NCBI RefSeq assembly: GCF_002646595.1
Contig: NZ_PDUD01000050.1
Span: 27,175 to 91,174 of the forward strand
From: Flavilitoribacter nigricans DSM 23189 = NBRC 102662
GTDB taxonomy: Bacteria; Bacteroidota; Bacteroidia; Chitinophagales; Saprospiraceae
Reading direction: 5' to 3'
Length of the DNA stretch: 64,000 bases
Shown here: positions 24,105 through 32,839 of the stretch, piece after piece
How positions within the stretch are numbered: the stretch's first letter is position 1
Layout of the letters: the number at the start of each line of letters is the position of its first letter
Notes under the pieces: generated by a model
Database searches by the model: none
The model's input: the letters and a program-made list of their open reading frames with translations, nothing else
Told to the model about the DNA's origin: nothing
Made by a program: the position numbers and the translations under genes

Positions 24105-25244
24105 ATGAAAGCAATTCCTTCGTTTTCCGTACCGCTCCGATCTTTCATCGGCATCAGTGTGCTTTTACTCCTGACACTATCCGCCTGCCGGAAAGATCCG
24201 GATATGACCACGCCGGATCCCGATCCGGAACCGGAAGGACTCTATTTCCCGCCGCTGGACGGGAATGATTGGGCCACCCAGTCGCCCGCTTCCCTGGGCT
24301 GGAATACCGCAAAAATACCGGATTTACTTCAATTCCTGGAAGACGGCAATACCCGGGCATTTATCGTGCTGAAAGACGGAAAGATCGTGCTGGAGGAATA
24401 TTTTGGTAAAGACCTGCTCGGCATCGCCGATTTTTCGGCCGGCTCCAACTGGTACTGGGCTTCGGCGGCCAAAACGCTGACGGCCTTCACCGTCGGACTG
24501 GCGCAGGAAGAAGGGCATCTGAACATCGCGGATCGTTCGGACGATTATCTCGGGGAGCAATGGGCCGACATCAGCGACGTCCAAATGAAAGCCATCACCG
24601 TTCGTCACCATCTGACCATGACCACCGGCCTGGATGACAGCGTGGACAACAAGGATTGTACGGAGCCCGAATGTCTGGTTTACCTGGCGGATGCCGGCAC
24701 CCGCTGGGCCTACCATAATGCCCCCTACACGATCCTGGATCAGGTGGTAGAAGGCGCCACCCAACAGAATTTTGACGACTATTTCCACAGTCGGCTCACG
24801 AGCCGGATCGGCATGGACGGTTTCTGGACTTATGTGGACTACAATCACCTTTATTTCAGTACCGCCCGTTCCATGGCCCGTTTTGGATTGCTGAATCTGA
24901 ATAAAGGGAAATGGGACGACACTCCGATCATGACCGATGCCAACTACTACGAGGAGATGGTTAACACTTCCCAGGACATCAACCCCAGTTACGGTTACCT
25001 CTGGTGGCTCAACGGAAAATCCGCTTATAAACTGCCCGGCTTTCAGATCCGGATCAACGGCAGTATCGCCCCCGATGCTCCGGCGGATATGTTTGCGGGG
25101 CTGGGGAAGAACGGCCAGTATCTGAATATCGTTCCCAGTCAGAATCTGATCGTCATCCGCATGGGAGAAAACCCGTCCAATGCACTGGTTCCGATCGTCT
25201 ACCTAAATGATTTGTGGAAAATGCTGAATGAAATTATCCGGTAG
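24105..25244 (+). CDS. Serine hydrolase of the beta-lactamase class C superfamily (lipoprotein)
   Basis: 379 residues. A lipoprotein signal ends LLLLTLSAC (Cys28), followed by an acidic Pro-rich linker (PDPDPEPE). The catalytic SxxK is Ser120-Ala-Ala-Lys123, and the second motif YHN is present in WAYHNAPYTIL. The third motif, normally HxG or KTG, is replaced by a GKNGQ-type segment near the end. This matches the 6-aminohexanoate-dimer hydrolase/esterase branch rather than true AmpC. Substrate unknown; a role in resistance should not be assumed. Membrane-anchored in the envelope. Convergent with rnhB. Confidence 0.85.
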   Translation: MKAIPSFSVPLRSFIGISVLLLLTLSACRKDPDMTTPDPDPEPEGLYFPPLDGNDWATQSPASLGWNTAKIPDLLQFLEDGNTRAFIVLKDGKIVLEEYFGKDLLGIADFSAGSNWYWASAAKTLTAFTVGLAQEEGHLNIADRSDDYLGEQWADISDVQMKAITVRHHLTMTTGLDDSVDNKDCTEPECLVYLADAGTRWAYHNAPYTILDQVVEGATQQNFDDYFHSRLTSRIGMDGFWTYVDYNHLYFSTARSMARFGLLNLNKGKWDDTPIMTDANYYEEMVNTSQDINPSYGYLWWLNGKSAYKLPGFQIRINGSIAPDAPADMFAGLGKNGQYLNIVPSQNLIVIRMGENPSNALVPIVYLNDLWKMLNEIIR

Positions 25245-25250
25245 CCAAAG

Positions 25251-25859
25251 TCAAAACAACTTCCCCTGGATGGCGTCCGGCAACAGCCGGAAAGACCGCC
25301 GGTGGTGCACGGTAGCCCCGTGCGACAGAATGGCTTTGCGGTGAGCCGCCGTTGGGTAGCCCTTATTCCGGTCCCAGGCGTACTGCGGGTGGGCATCGTG
25401 TAATTCCCGCATCAGGTCATCCCGGTAAGTTTTTGCCAGGATGGATGCGGCAGCTATGGACAAAAAACGGCCATCGCCCTTGATCATACAGTGGAAGGGC
25501 AGATCCTGATAGCGATGAAAACGATTACCGTCGATCAGCAGGCTCTCCGGCCGGACCTTTAACTGATCCAGCGCCCGGTGCATAGCCAGAAAGGAAGCAT
25601 TCAGGATATTGATCTCGTCGATCTCCCGCGGGTCTACCTGTGCCACGGCCCAGCTCAGCGCACTTTCTTCCACTACGGTACGGGCCGCATAGCGTTGCTT
25701 CTCACTGAGTTGTTTGGAATCGTTCAGTAGCGGGTGTTCAAAATCTTTGGGCAGGATAACCGCCGCCGCAAAAACCGGCCCGGCCAGGCAGCCCCGACCG
25801 GCCTCGTCACAACCGGCCTCGATCATCGATTCGTCGTGAAATGGAAGTAAGGAGGCCAT
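25251..25859 (-). CDS. rnhB: Ribonuclease HII
   Basis: About 202 residues. It cuts RNA in RNA-DNA hybrids and removes single misincorporated ribonucleotides. The acidic catalytic residues are visible: Asp and Glu in GCDEAGRG, the Asp of LLIDGNRF and the late Asp in KTYRDDLM. The GRG motif for recognising the RNA-DNA junction is intact. Starts at 25865 or 25859 are both possible. It lies 69 bases downstream of prfC on the same strand. Confidence 0.95.
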   Translation of the reverse strand: MASLLPFHDESMIEAGCDEAGRGCLAGPVFAAAVILPKDFEHPLLNDSKQLSEKQRYAARTVVEESALSWAVAQVDPREIDEINILNASFLAMHRALDQLKVRPESLLIDGNRFHRYQDLPFHCMIKGDGRFLSIAAASILAKTYRDDLMRELHDAHPQYAWDRNKGYPTAAHRKAILSHGATVHHRRSFRLLPDAIQGKLF

Positions 25860-25928
25860 AATCAAGGTTTTACGGAGCCATGGATAATTCCGGACCTACC
25901 GGCCGCCCTTCGCCGTGGCTCCGTACTG

Positions 25929-27515
25929 CTAAAACTCGCTGGTAAAGTGGAACTGGATCTTGGGATGATTATCCTGAGCCATTTTCAAGGCCCAGGCCGA
26001 TTCCGCCAGAAAAACCAGCTGACCGTGCGTATCGTGCGCGATGTCGCGTTTGCGCCGCTGCAGGAATTCTTTCAGGGCCGCATCGTCATCGCAGCTTACC
26101 CAACAGGCCTTGTGGAGATTGACCGGTTCGTAGCTACAACTGGCGCCGTATTCATTTTCCAGACGGTACTGAATGACATCGAACTGCAGCGCTCCGACCG
26201 TACCGATGATCTTGCGACCGTCGCTATCACGGGTAAACAGCTGTGCGACCCCTTCGTCCATCAACTGATCCAGACCTTTGTTCAGTTGTTTCGATTTCAG
26301 GGGATCGGCATTATTAACGTAGCGGAATTGTTCGGGAGAGAAACTGGGTATACCTTTGAAGTGCAGCTCTTCGCCTTCGGTGACCGAATCTCCGATCTTG
26401 AAATTGCCGCTGTCGTACAGACCTACCACATCACCCGGATAAGCTTCGTCCACTACCGTTTTTTTGGAGGCCATAAAGGACGTAGGGTTGGAAAATTTCA
26501 TCTTCCGTCCCTGCCGTACGTGCAGGTAGTTGGTATTGCGCTGGAATATGCCGGAACAGACCCGGAGAAACGCAATACGATCCCGGTGCTTGGGATCCAT
26601 ATTGGCGTGGATCTTGAATACAAAGCCGGCAAACTGATCTTCTTCGGGGCGCACCATCCGTTCTTCCGTAGGCCGCGGCAGCGGCGTGGGAGCGATCTCC
26701 ACGAAACAGTCCAGCATCTCTTTCACTCCGAAGTTGTTGACCGCACTCCCGAAAAATACCGGAGACAATTCGGCATTGACGTAGGCTTCCCGGTCGAAGG
26801 CCGGATAAACTTCCTCCACAATACGCACTTCTTCCCGCAGTTCTTCGGCCGCCGATTCTCCAACGTAACGATCCAGCTCCGGATCGGACAGATCCGTGAA
26901 TTCGATCACCTCTTCCTCTTCTTCCTGTTTGCCGTGCGGACGGAACAGGACCAGTTTGCGCTCGTAAAGATTGTATACACCTTTGAAACGTTGGCCCATA
27001 CCGATTGGCCAGCTCAACGGCCGGACATTTAGTTGGAGTTTTTCTTCGACTTCGTCCATCAGGTCGAAACCATCTTTACCTTCCCGGTCCAGTTTGTTGA
27101 CGAAAACGATAATGGGCGTTTTGCGCATCCGGCAAACTTCAACCAGTCTTTCGGTTTGTTCCTCCACCCCTTTCGCTACGTCAATGACCACGATCACGGA
27201 ATCCACCGCAGTGAGGGTCCGGAAGGTATCTTCGGCAAAATCCTTGTGACCAGGGGTATCCAGAATATTGATCTTAAGGCCACGGTATTTAAAAGCCATT
27301 ACAGAGGTAGCGACCGAAATACCCCGTTGGCGCTCGATCTCCATAAAGTCGGAGGTAGCGTGCCGCTTGATCTTGTTGGATTTGACCGCCCCGGCCACCT
27401 GGATGGCTCCACCGAATAGCAGTAGTTTTTCGGTGAGGGTGGTTTTACCGGCATCCGGGTGACTGACGATACCAAAAGTCCGCCGTTTATTGATCTCTTT
27501 CAGAATTTTACTCAT
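25929..27515 (-). CDS. prfC: Peptide chain release factor 3
   Basis: 528 residues, full length. A class II release-factor GTPase that recycles RF1/RF2 from the ribosome after termination. G motifs are intact: SHPDAGKTT (P-loop), DTPGHKDF and NKLDRE. Domain II ([25 protein letters not shown]) and the C-terminal RF3 domain follow. A -7 box TAGCTTTG lies at 27540-27547, 25 bases upstream, so the leader is short. Cytosolic. Confidence 0.96.
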   Translation of the reverse strand: MSKILKEINKRRTFGIVSHPDAGKTTLTEKLLLFGGAIQVAGAVKSNKIKRHATSDFMEIERQRGISVATSVMAFKYRGLKINILDTPGHKDFAEDTFRTLTAVDSVIVVIDVAKGVEEQTERLVEVCRMRKTPIIVFVNKLDREGKDGFDLMDEVEEKLQLNVRPLSWPIGMGQRFKGVYNLYERKLVLFRPHGKQEEEEEVIEFTDLSDPELDRYVGESAAEELREEVRIVEEVYPAFDREAYVNAELSPVFFGSAVNNFGVKEMLDCFVEIAPTPLPRPTEERMVRPEEDQFAGFVFKIHANMDPKHRDRIAFLRVCSGIFQRNTNYLHVRQGRKMKFSNPTSFMASKKTVVDEAYPGDVVGLYDSGNFKIGDSVTEGEELHFKGIPSFSPEQFRYVNNADPLKSKQLNKGLDQLMDEGVAQLFTRDSDGRKIIGTVGALQFDVIQYRLENEYGASCSYEPVNLHKACWVSCDDDAALKEFLQRRKRDIAHDTHGQLVFLAESAWALKMAQDNHPKIQFHFTSEF

Positions 27516-27869
27516 TCGCTATGCCCATTTTTGCGGCCGCAAAGCTACGCAATTTATAGGATAATTCACGAAACCGGAAAAACACGGGATTTTACTGGCA
27601 CTTCATTATCAGTCAGTTGATCAGTTGTCGGCACCGATACTTCGCGACCTCTTTTTTTCATTCGGAACGCGGACTGCCCATATTGGGTGAAACCCGCGGT
27701 ACCCGGGCCGCAGCAAGCATTTTTTCTTTTGTAAAAGAATAACAAACTGGCCACACCAGTCCGACGGTGATCCTGGTCATCGGATCATTCCCCGGTCGTT
27801 TTTAGCTTGCACTCCGCTCAGGGAAGTGCGCAGTTTACTCAAAATGACATAACCTTAACACAATCAGAC
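27516..27869. other. Divergent gap upstream of prfC
   Basis: It carries the prfC promoter near its left end and, at the right, the promoter of a tiny plus-strand gene. The middle has no supported gene or clear repeat. Confidence 0.4.
27540..27547 (-). promoter_or_regulatory. -7 box of prfC
   Basis: On the minus strand this reads TAGCTTTG, a perfect TAnnTTTG box 25 bases before the prfC start codon, with a TTTC about 22 bases upstream as a possible -33 element. Confidence 0.5.
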
Positions 27870-27900
27870 TTGCAGAACTCGGCTTCCCGCTGTACATTTG
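27870..27900 (+). promoter_or_regulatory. Promoter of the small Lys/Cys-rich protein gene
   Basis: A perfect -7 box TACATTTG (27893-27900) with a TTG -33 element at 27870-27872, 20 bases upstream, matches the Bacteroidota promoter. Transcription would begin near 27907, giving a leader of about 45 bases before ATG 27951. Confidence 0.6.
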
Positions 27901-27950
27901 TCCTTGTTTAGAATTTGTCTAATTAAAGATAAACAGCAGACGCAAGCCAT

Positions 27951-28118
27951 ATGAAGGCCCGAAATATCACTACTACTGTTGGTTACGGACTGGAAGAACT
28001 TACCGCTTTACCCTTTCCCCTGCCCATCATCCAGGGCAAAAAGCTCAAAAAGAAGTGCTGCAAGAAATTCAAGAAAGGGAAACGCTGTAAAAAGTGCCCG
28101 GGAAATAAGCACAAGTAA
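27951..28118 (+). CDS. Small basic Lys/Cys-rich protein, function unknown
   Basis: 55 residues. The first half is ordinary (MKARNITTTVGYGLEELTAL in part, then FPLPIIQG). The second half is strikingly basic, with two pairs of cysteines: KKKCCKKFKKGKRCKKCPG. Four Cys in a CC-x7-C-x2-C spacing could bind zinc or form disulfides, while the Lys-rich surface suggests nucleic-acid or membrane contact. There is no signal peptide. A well-formed promoter lies upstream, which supports expression. I think I have seen similar short proteins in related Bacteroidota but cannot name a family. It ends 12 bases before the convergent patatin gene. Confidence 0.6.
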   Translation: MKARNITTTVGYGLEELTALPFPLPIIQGKKLKKKCCKKFKKGKRCKKCPGNKHK

Positions 28119-28130
28119 ATTCCATCTTTT

Positions 28131-30011
28131 CTATTTTGGCTGGTTGTGCTCGAATTTTTCGTAGAGCCAATGGGGATGGTTATTGAAGTGCTCCCAATCA
28201 GCCATAAGGTTTTCGAATAAGCGATCCAGATCGTCTTTCCATTCCAGTTTATTGTACGCTTCCGGATAGGCCCTCAATTCACACAGATATACGAGTAGGT
28301 TATAACAAATGGTAAACTGGCCGTCGGTCACCAGATCTTTGAGCCGATCTCCGTGCTTCACTCCAATCCCACGGTCCTCGGGTGTAAACCATAGCGTTGT
28401 CCCCATATCGGAGGCATTCTCGGCTACCTCCTGCAACTTGGGTGAAGGCTGCCTCAACACATCGGGGTATTTAATCACCGGTTTTCCTTCTTCCGCCCGT
28501 TTTTTATTATCCCGGTCCAGAAGGTTCTTTTTCACTTCCGAAGGTCTTAGTTCGTATACGATATTGGCAATGCGCCGGTAATCCCAGTTTGCATCGTCGT
28601 AAATTTTGGCATAGGTCAGCCGGCGGATCTGCTTCAGAAAAATGTCGTTCACCATTTTCAGAACGGAACTGATGCGGTCCCTCAACATCGGCTCCAGCAC
28701 ATAAACCCGCAGATGGGTAAAGTAATGAAGATACTTTTGGAAATAGGCCGGCACCTGCTGCTTGATGATATTCCGATTGAAATAGCGGATCAAAAGCAGC
28801 AACAGGAGCGCGATCGTTCCGACCGCTACCCCCGGGACCAGCAACAGGAATTTCACCGGATCGGAAAGCTCGATCAATTTGAGTCCACTCAAAATGACCG
28901 GAATGATCAAGAGCAGAGCTAAAAGGCCAGTCAAGGTCAAAATCTTATACAAGCGCTCAATGCTGGAATTTTGAATACCGGTAAAGACCTCATCTTTGCG
29001 GGAAGCCAGCTTAAGCGGCACTAAAAAGGGACTGGCTACATCGGAAATGATGATCAGGTCCAGTTTACGATCCTTCTCACCGGTCAGCGTCATCGAATAG
29101 ACCGGGTCGGTAAGATCTTCGGTGTCCAGCTCCTGCGCCCGACGCTTCTCCGAAAGGATGATACTCTCGACGCCCTGGTTATCGACGATACCACCGTCCA
29201 TCAGGGCCATCGGCTCGGGATAGATATAGGCTTCCGGTTTATCATCCATATAACGGTCCGATTCTATTTCCCTGGGGATCTCTTTCAGGGTTTCGAGACT
29301 CCGCAACCTGGTGAGGTATTGATTATCCGGTCCGATATAATCCTGCGGAAACGCCAGCGGCGCGAAACCGGCCGGGAAGCAGGAGGAGGAAGCGATGATG
29401 TCCCCCAGACGTAATTCCTTGGCCGCGGCCGAAGGAATTCGCCGAAACCAGTTGCCGATGATCCCTTCGTCATCCAGTGTTTTCTGAAAGCGGAAGGCCA
29501 GACCGTAATCAAACTCCGTAGCGTTAAAAATTACTTCTTCCAGGTGCGTCTTGCCCTGATAGAATAAATTGAAGGAGCGATTTTCACTGAGTCCGAAAAG
29601 CTTTTCCTGGTAGACTTTGGCGAAAGAATTGATCACATTACGTCGCCGTTCACTCTTCCATTCCTTGCGGTCTTTCAGCTTATTCAGGCCGGCTTCGATC
29701 AGATCCTCATCGGCCATAAAATCCTTCAGAGCGTGGTAAAATGTAGCAAATTCCTCGTCGGTCTGCAAGCGGGTATCTCCTACCACATTTTGGGATTCCC
29801 AAACGGAATGAGCGTACAGCACTCCGGTGAAGGAGCCACCGGAAATGGTGGACAAGACTTTTATATACTCAATTAACGGCCGGTCTCTGAAATGGATCCG
29901 GCGCAGATAGGAAAGTGTTCCCAAGTGAAAGGAAGCAGCCCGGTATCCGCCTCCGGAGAGACAAATTGCAGTTTGCTTAAAGGGCATAGTAGGGTATTCG
30001 GCGGAGGCCAT
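28131..30011 (-). CDS. Patatin-like phospholipase with membrane segment
   Basis: 626 residues. The oxyanion loop LSGGGYRAASFHLG (about 19-31), the nucleophile region ISGGSFTG (Ser60) and the catalytic Asp of LMDGGIVDNQG (about 275) make a patatin-type Ser/Asp lipase. The elbow is G-x-S-x-T rather than the common G-x-S-x-G. Two hydrophobic helices (about 355-415) follow the catalytic domain, then a 200-residue soluble tail. So the enzyme is probably anchored in the inner membrane with the catalytic part in the cytosol, acting on lipids. Substrate and role unknown. Convergent with the Lys/Cys-rich small gene. Confidence 0.8.
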   Translation of the reverse strand: MASAEYPTMPFKQTAICLSGGGYRAASFHLGTLSYLRRIHFRDRPLIEYIKVLSTISGGSFTGVLYAHSVWESQNVVGDTRLQTDEEFATFYHALKDFMADEDLIEAGLNKLKDRKEWKSERRRNVINSFAKVYQEKLFGLSENRSFNLFYQGKTHLEEVIFNATEFDYGLAFRFQKTLDDEGIIGNWFRRIPSAAAKELRLGDIIASSSCFPAGFAPLAFPQDYIGPDNQYLTRLRSLETLKEIPREIESDRYMDDKPEAYIYPEPMALMDGGIVDNQGVESIILSEKRRAQELDTEDLTDPVYSMTLTGEKDRKLDLIIISDVASPFLVPLKLASRKDEVFTGIQNSSIERLYKILTLTGLLALLLIIPVILSGLKLIELSDPVKFLLLVPGVAVGTIALLLLLLIRYFNRNIIKQQVPAYFQKYLHYFTHLRVYVLEPMLRDRISSVLKMVNDIFLKQIRRLTYAKIYDDANWDYRRIANIVYELRPSEVKKNLLDRDNKKRAEEGKPVIKYPDVLRQPSPKLQEVAENASDMGTTLWFTPEDRGIGVKHGDRLKDLVTDGQFTICYNLLVYLCELRAYPEAYNKLEWKDDLDRLFENLMADWEHFNNHPHWLYEKFEHNQPK

Positions 30012-30297
30012 AAACTGGAATGTTTAGTAGTTAAATTAAAAAAATACTTTTTCAGTGCTACCGGTGCCCAGCCGTTAACGATACGGTCAGGCGAAAGAAA
30101 ACGCGGCTGGAACTTTTTACTGTAGAAGAAACGGCCATTAGTCAGGCCGGAGAGGCATGTTGGACAACAGGCATTAAATGTAGTGCCCAAAATCGATTTT
30201 AGGAAAAAATGAACAAATTTTATCGCCGGATTTTCGCTTCAAAGTATTCTACTTAATTTTCAGTCTGCTTATTTCTAAAACGCTAAATTACCGAAGT

Positions 30298-30801
30298 ATG
30301 TCCGCTCAAGCCATTACCGAAGCCCTCGTAACCGAGGTCAATTTTCGCTTATTTGAAGAATGCGTGCCGAGGATCAAAAACTGCCTGGAGCGTCTGCCGG
30401 ACGAAAAGATCTGGTGGCGTCCCAATACCTCCTCCAACAGCATTGGCAATCTCATCCTGCATTTGTGCGGTAATGTCCGCCAGTGGATCATCAGCGGAGT
30501 AGGCGAAGAAACGGACGTCCGTCGCCGTTCGGAGGAGTTTGACGAACGGGGCCCCGTAGCCCGGGAAAAACTGTTAGCACTGCTGGATGCGCTCGAACCG
30601 GATGTACGGCGGGTACTCGCCAAAGTGGACCCGGAAGATCTGATGACCGTCAAACCCGTTCAGGTCTACGAACACACCGTCCTGACCATGCTCGTCCACG
30701 TTACGGAACATTTTTCCTACCATACCGGACAGATCGCCTGGATCACTAAAATGCTGAAGGATGAAGATCTCGGATTCTACGCTGGTGAAGACCTTGGATA
30801 A
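30298..30801 (+). CDS. DinB-like four-helix protein
   Basis: 167 residues of the DinB/YfiT superfamily (DUF1572-like). The metal-binding His pattern is visible: His in LILHLCGNVRQWI near residue 56, and the pair HVTEHFSYHTGQ near 138-147. Members are small four-helix-bundle proteins, some acting as thiol-dependent transferases; most have no known function. Cytosolic. It stands alone before a long AT-rich gap; the divergent neighbour is the patatin gene. Confidence 0.82.
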   Translation: MSAQAITEALVTEVNFRLFEECVPRIKNCLERLPDEKIWWRPNTSSNSIGNLILHLCGNVRQWIISGVGEETDVRRRSEEFDERGPVAREKLLALLDALEPDVRRVLAKVDPEDLMTVKPVQVYEHTVLTMLVHVTEHFSYHTGQIAWITKMLKDEDLGFYAGEDLG

Positions 30802-31056
30802 AGTGGTTTTTGCGGGCCCGGAATGGGAGTTTTTGGTTCCGCGCAAGCTTTTTTTAAAAAAAATGAAAAAAAATTTGAAAAAAAACTTCGGAAAAGTTGC
30901 TGGAATCCAGCTTTAAAATACAGGAATTAAACTCTATTTCAATATTAAAAAACTACAAATCAACTGCTTACATATTTTATAACTCAAATTAAAATCACAC
31001 AAAAACACTAAAATGTACTATCATAAACCTTAATCCTTCCCCATATTTGTATCATC
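30802..31056. other. Very AT-rich gap after the DinB-like gene
   Basis: Apart from the first 40 bases this stretch is almost entirely A/T with runs of A and T, much like the gap at 4.3-4.6 kb. It has no open frame of coding character. Its right end holds CATATTTG (31042-31049), a one-mismatch -7 box, just before a transcript-like unit with two terminators. Confidence 0.45.
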
Positions 31057-31199
31057 AACAAAAACGAACAGATCAATAATTAATAATAAGGCGACCTAAT
31101 TTAGTTTTTAAGTTTTTATTCGAACAATTATAATCCCGTGAACAAAAACCCTCAAGCCCTAAAGATTTAAGAGGGCATCAAAGGATGACCTCTTTTTTT
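31057..31199 (+). ncRNA. Candidate small RNA, about 140 nt, unknown family
   Basis: Bounded by a one-mismatch -7 box (CATATTTG, 31042-31049) and the terminator at 31169-31199. The interval has no convincing reading frame on the plus strand and is A-rich with a U-rich middle, as in trans-acting regulatory RNAs. A second terminator follows at 31233-31266, which could end a longer form. No protein gene on this strand explains two strong terminators 370 and 430 bases after the DinB-like gene, unless that gene has a long 3' UTR. I recognise no family. Confidence 0.35.
31169..31199 (+). terminator. Intrinsic terminator (first of two)
   Basis: The AAGAGG/CCTCTT outer stem (31169-31174, 31189-31194) and the CATC/GATG inner stem, each separated by single-base bulges, are followed by a T-run to 31199. 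Confidence 0.75.
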
Positions 31200-31232
31200 G
31201 GTATGTAGATAGCCTCTCAAAGCTCTTTTGGA

Positions 31233-31266
31233 AGCCGGTTAGCTTAGCTGACCGGCTCTTTTTTTT
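31233..31266 (+). terminator. Intrinsic terminator (second of two)
   Basis: An eleven-pair stem (31233-31243 with 31247-31257, one G-U/T mismatch position) with a three-base loop is followed by eight T. It is very strong in the plus direction; the next gene on the right is minus-strand. Confidence 0.85.
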
Positions 31267-31347
31267 GGTAGTAGAATAAAGTTCTACGGCGAAACGCAGG
31301 AATTGTTTCCTTTTCTTCCCAAAATGTTTCCATCCGGAAACGACAGC

Positions 31348-32538
31348 CTATTCCACCTTCACCTTTCCGGCCTTAAATCGCAACACAAAATAGATCGAGA
31401 CCAGTATGCCGATTGCCGATGGAACGTACCAGATCTTTTGCCAGAGAAAGGCGCCGGAAGAGGTCGTGAATAAAGTCACCACATTACCCGCCAGAAAAGA
31501 TCCGATCAGCGTACCCAGTCCCAGGGTCAGGAAGGTATAAAAGCCCTGGGCCGTACTGCGCAGCGATACTGGCACACGCTCGTTGAGATAGATCTGCACC
31601 GACAGGCCGGAAAAAACGAACGCAAGCCCGTGCAGCAGAATGGCCGTATAGATCACCCAGGACAGATCGCCGCTGTCGCCGTAGGCAAATAGTAAGTAAC
31701 GTGCCCCCCAGGTGAACAACCCGATAAAAATGGTGACCTTCAGACCGAAACGATTGATGAACCACGGCAGGATCAGCATGAACATAATTTCCGATACCTG
31801 CCCCAGCGACATTTTACCAGCGGCGTTCTCGATACCGATCTCATTCAGGTAGGGATTAACGAAACTGTAATAAAAAGCGATCGGAATGGAGACCAGTACC
31901 ATGATCAGCATCAGTATGGTGAACGACCGGTCCCGAAACAGTTTTCGCACTTCGGGGCCGATCCAGTCCCTCATGCTCACCTTGTTGCCCTGGGGAGGGG
32001 TTTTCGGTAAGGTCAGACTGTAGATCCCCGCGAAGAAAGAAGCCCCCGCCCCGATGTACATCGGTGTCACCTCCGTTTCGATATCCAGATAACCAACCAG
32101 CAATCCCGCCACGATCCAGCCGAAAGTCCCCAGCGAACGCACCCGGGGAAAATCACGGGTCGGACGCTGTAGATGGTGAAAACACAAAGCGGCATTCAGC
32201 GAAAAGGTGGGCATATAGGTGAAGGTATAGAGCAGAATGAGCGGATAGAACGGCCAGAAGGTTTCAAAATAACTGGCACTCAGCAGCAGGGCGGCGCCAC
32301 TCAGGTTCAGAATGGACAACAGCTTTTCCACCGGGAAATGACGGTCGGCCAGCATCCCGAGCAAAAAGGGAGAGACCATGGCGGCAATGGCGGTGGTACC
32401 GTACACCAGACCGACCTCCTGACCGCTGAAGTGCAGCGTTGTCAGCAGGTAAGTTCCCAGCGTGACAAAATAACTGCCCCAGATGAAGAACTGCAGGAAC
32501 ATCTGGAAAGCCAGCCGGACGTGTAGCGTTTTGGGCAT
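31348..32538 (-). CDS. Nucleoside permease (MFS, NupG/XapB-like)
   Basis: 396 residues with about twelve membrane helices. The opening MPKTLHVRLAFQMFLQFFIWGSYFVTLGTYL is the signature of the nucleoside:H+ symporter family of the major facilitator superfamily. It would import nucleosides across the inner membrane, which fits the purine salvage enzyme Hpt elsewhere in the window. Standard length; single gene with no operon partners. Confidence 0.88.
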   Translation of the reverse strand: MPKTLHVRLAFQMFLQFFIWGSYFVTLGTYLLTTLHFSGQEVGLVYGTTAIAAMVSPFLLGMLADRHFPVEKLLSILNLSGAALLLSASYFETFWPFYPLILLYTFTYMPTFSLNAALCFHHLQRPTRDFPRVRSLGTFGWIVAGLLVGYLDIETEVTPMYIGAGASFFAGIYSLTLPKTPPQGNKVSMRDWIGPEVRKLFRDRSFTILMLIMVLVSIPIAFYYSFVNPYLNEIGIENAAGKMSLGQVSEIMFMLILPWFINRFGLKVTIFIGLFTWGARYLLFAYGDSGDLSWVIYTAILLHGLAFVFSGLSVQIYLNERVPVSLRSTAQGFYTFLTLGLGTLIGSFLAGNVVTLFTTSSGAFLWQKIWYVPSAIGILVSIYFVLRFKAGKVKVE

Positions 32539-32839
32539 GATCTAGCATAGGTTGCGGGTTGCCGGCACGTTGGCGCTTGGGAGGTACGATTGATCCGGTC
32601 CGGAGGACCTGTTCCTGTATCCATTGCACCACGCCCGGAGAGGCAATGCCTCACAGCCCGAATTAGACAGCCGCAAATTAACCAATTATTAGGCGGTAAT
32701 TTATCCCCCTGAGATAAATTCAAAAGATTGGTACCAGTGAGCGAAGAAAAAAGCCTTACTTTAGCAGTTGAAAGGAGCAACGCGAGAAAACTTGTACGGC
32801 GCTTCCAGCAAAACCATAATTTATTTCACCTAGAACCTT
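32539..32839. other. Divergent gap between nucleoside permease and hemW
   Basis: 301 bases without a supported gene. The only promoter-like signal is TACTTTAG near 32757, one mismatch from the -7 consensus, suitably oriented for hemW. Confidence 0.35.

Noticed and set aside
24105..25244. Call as antibiotic-resistance beta-lactamase
   Set aside because: Only SxxK and YxN are clear and the third motif differs; it fits the esterase/6-aminohexanoate hydrolase branch.
25947..27032. 361-codon plus-strand frame opposite prfC
   Set aside because: Shadow of a highly conserved gene; no recognisable domain.
27979..28164. 61-codon plus-strand frame overlapping the Lys/Cys-rich small gene
   Set aside because: It starts inside the better-supported frame at 27951, has no promoter-linked start and runs into the patatin gene.
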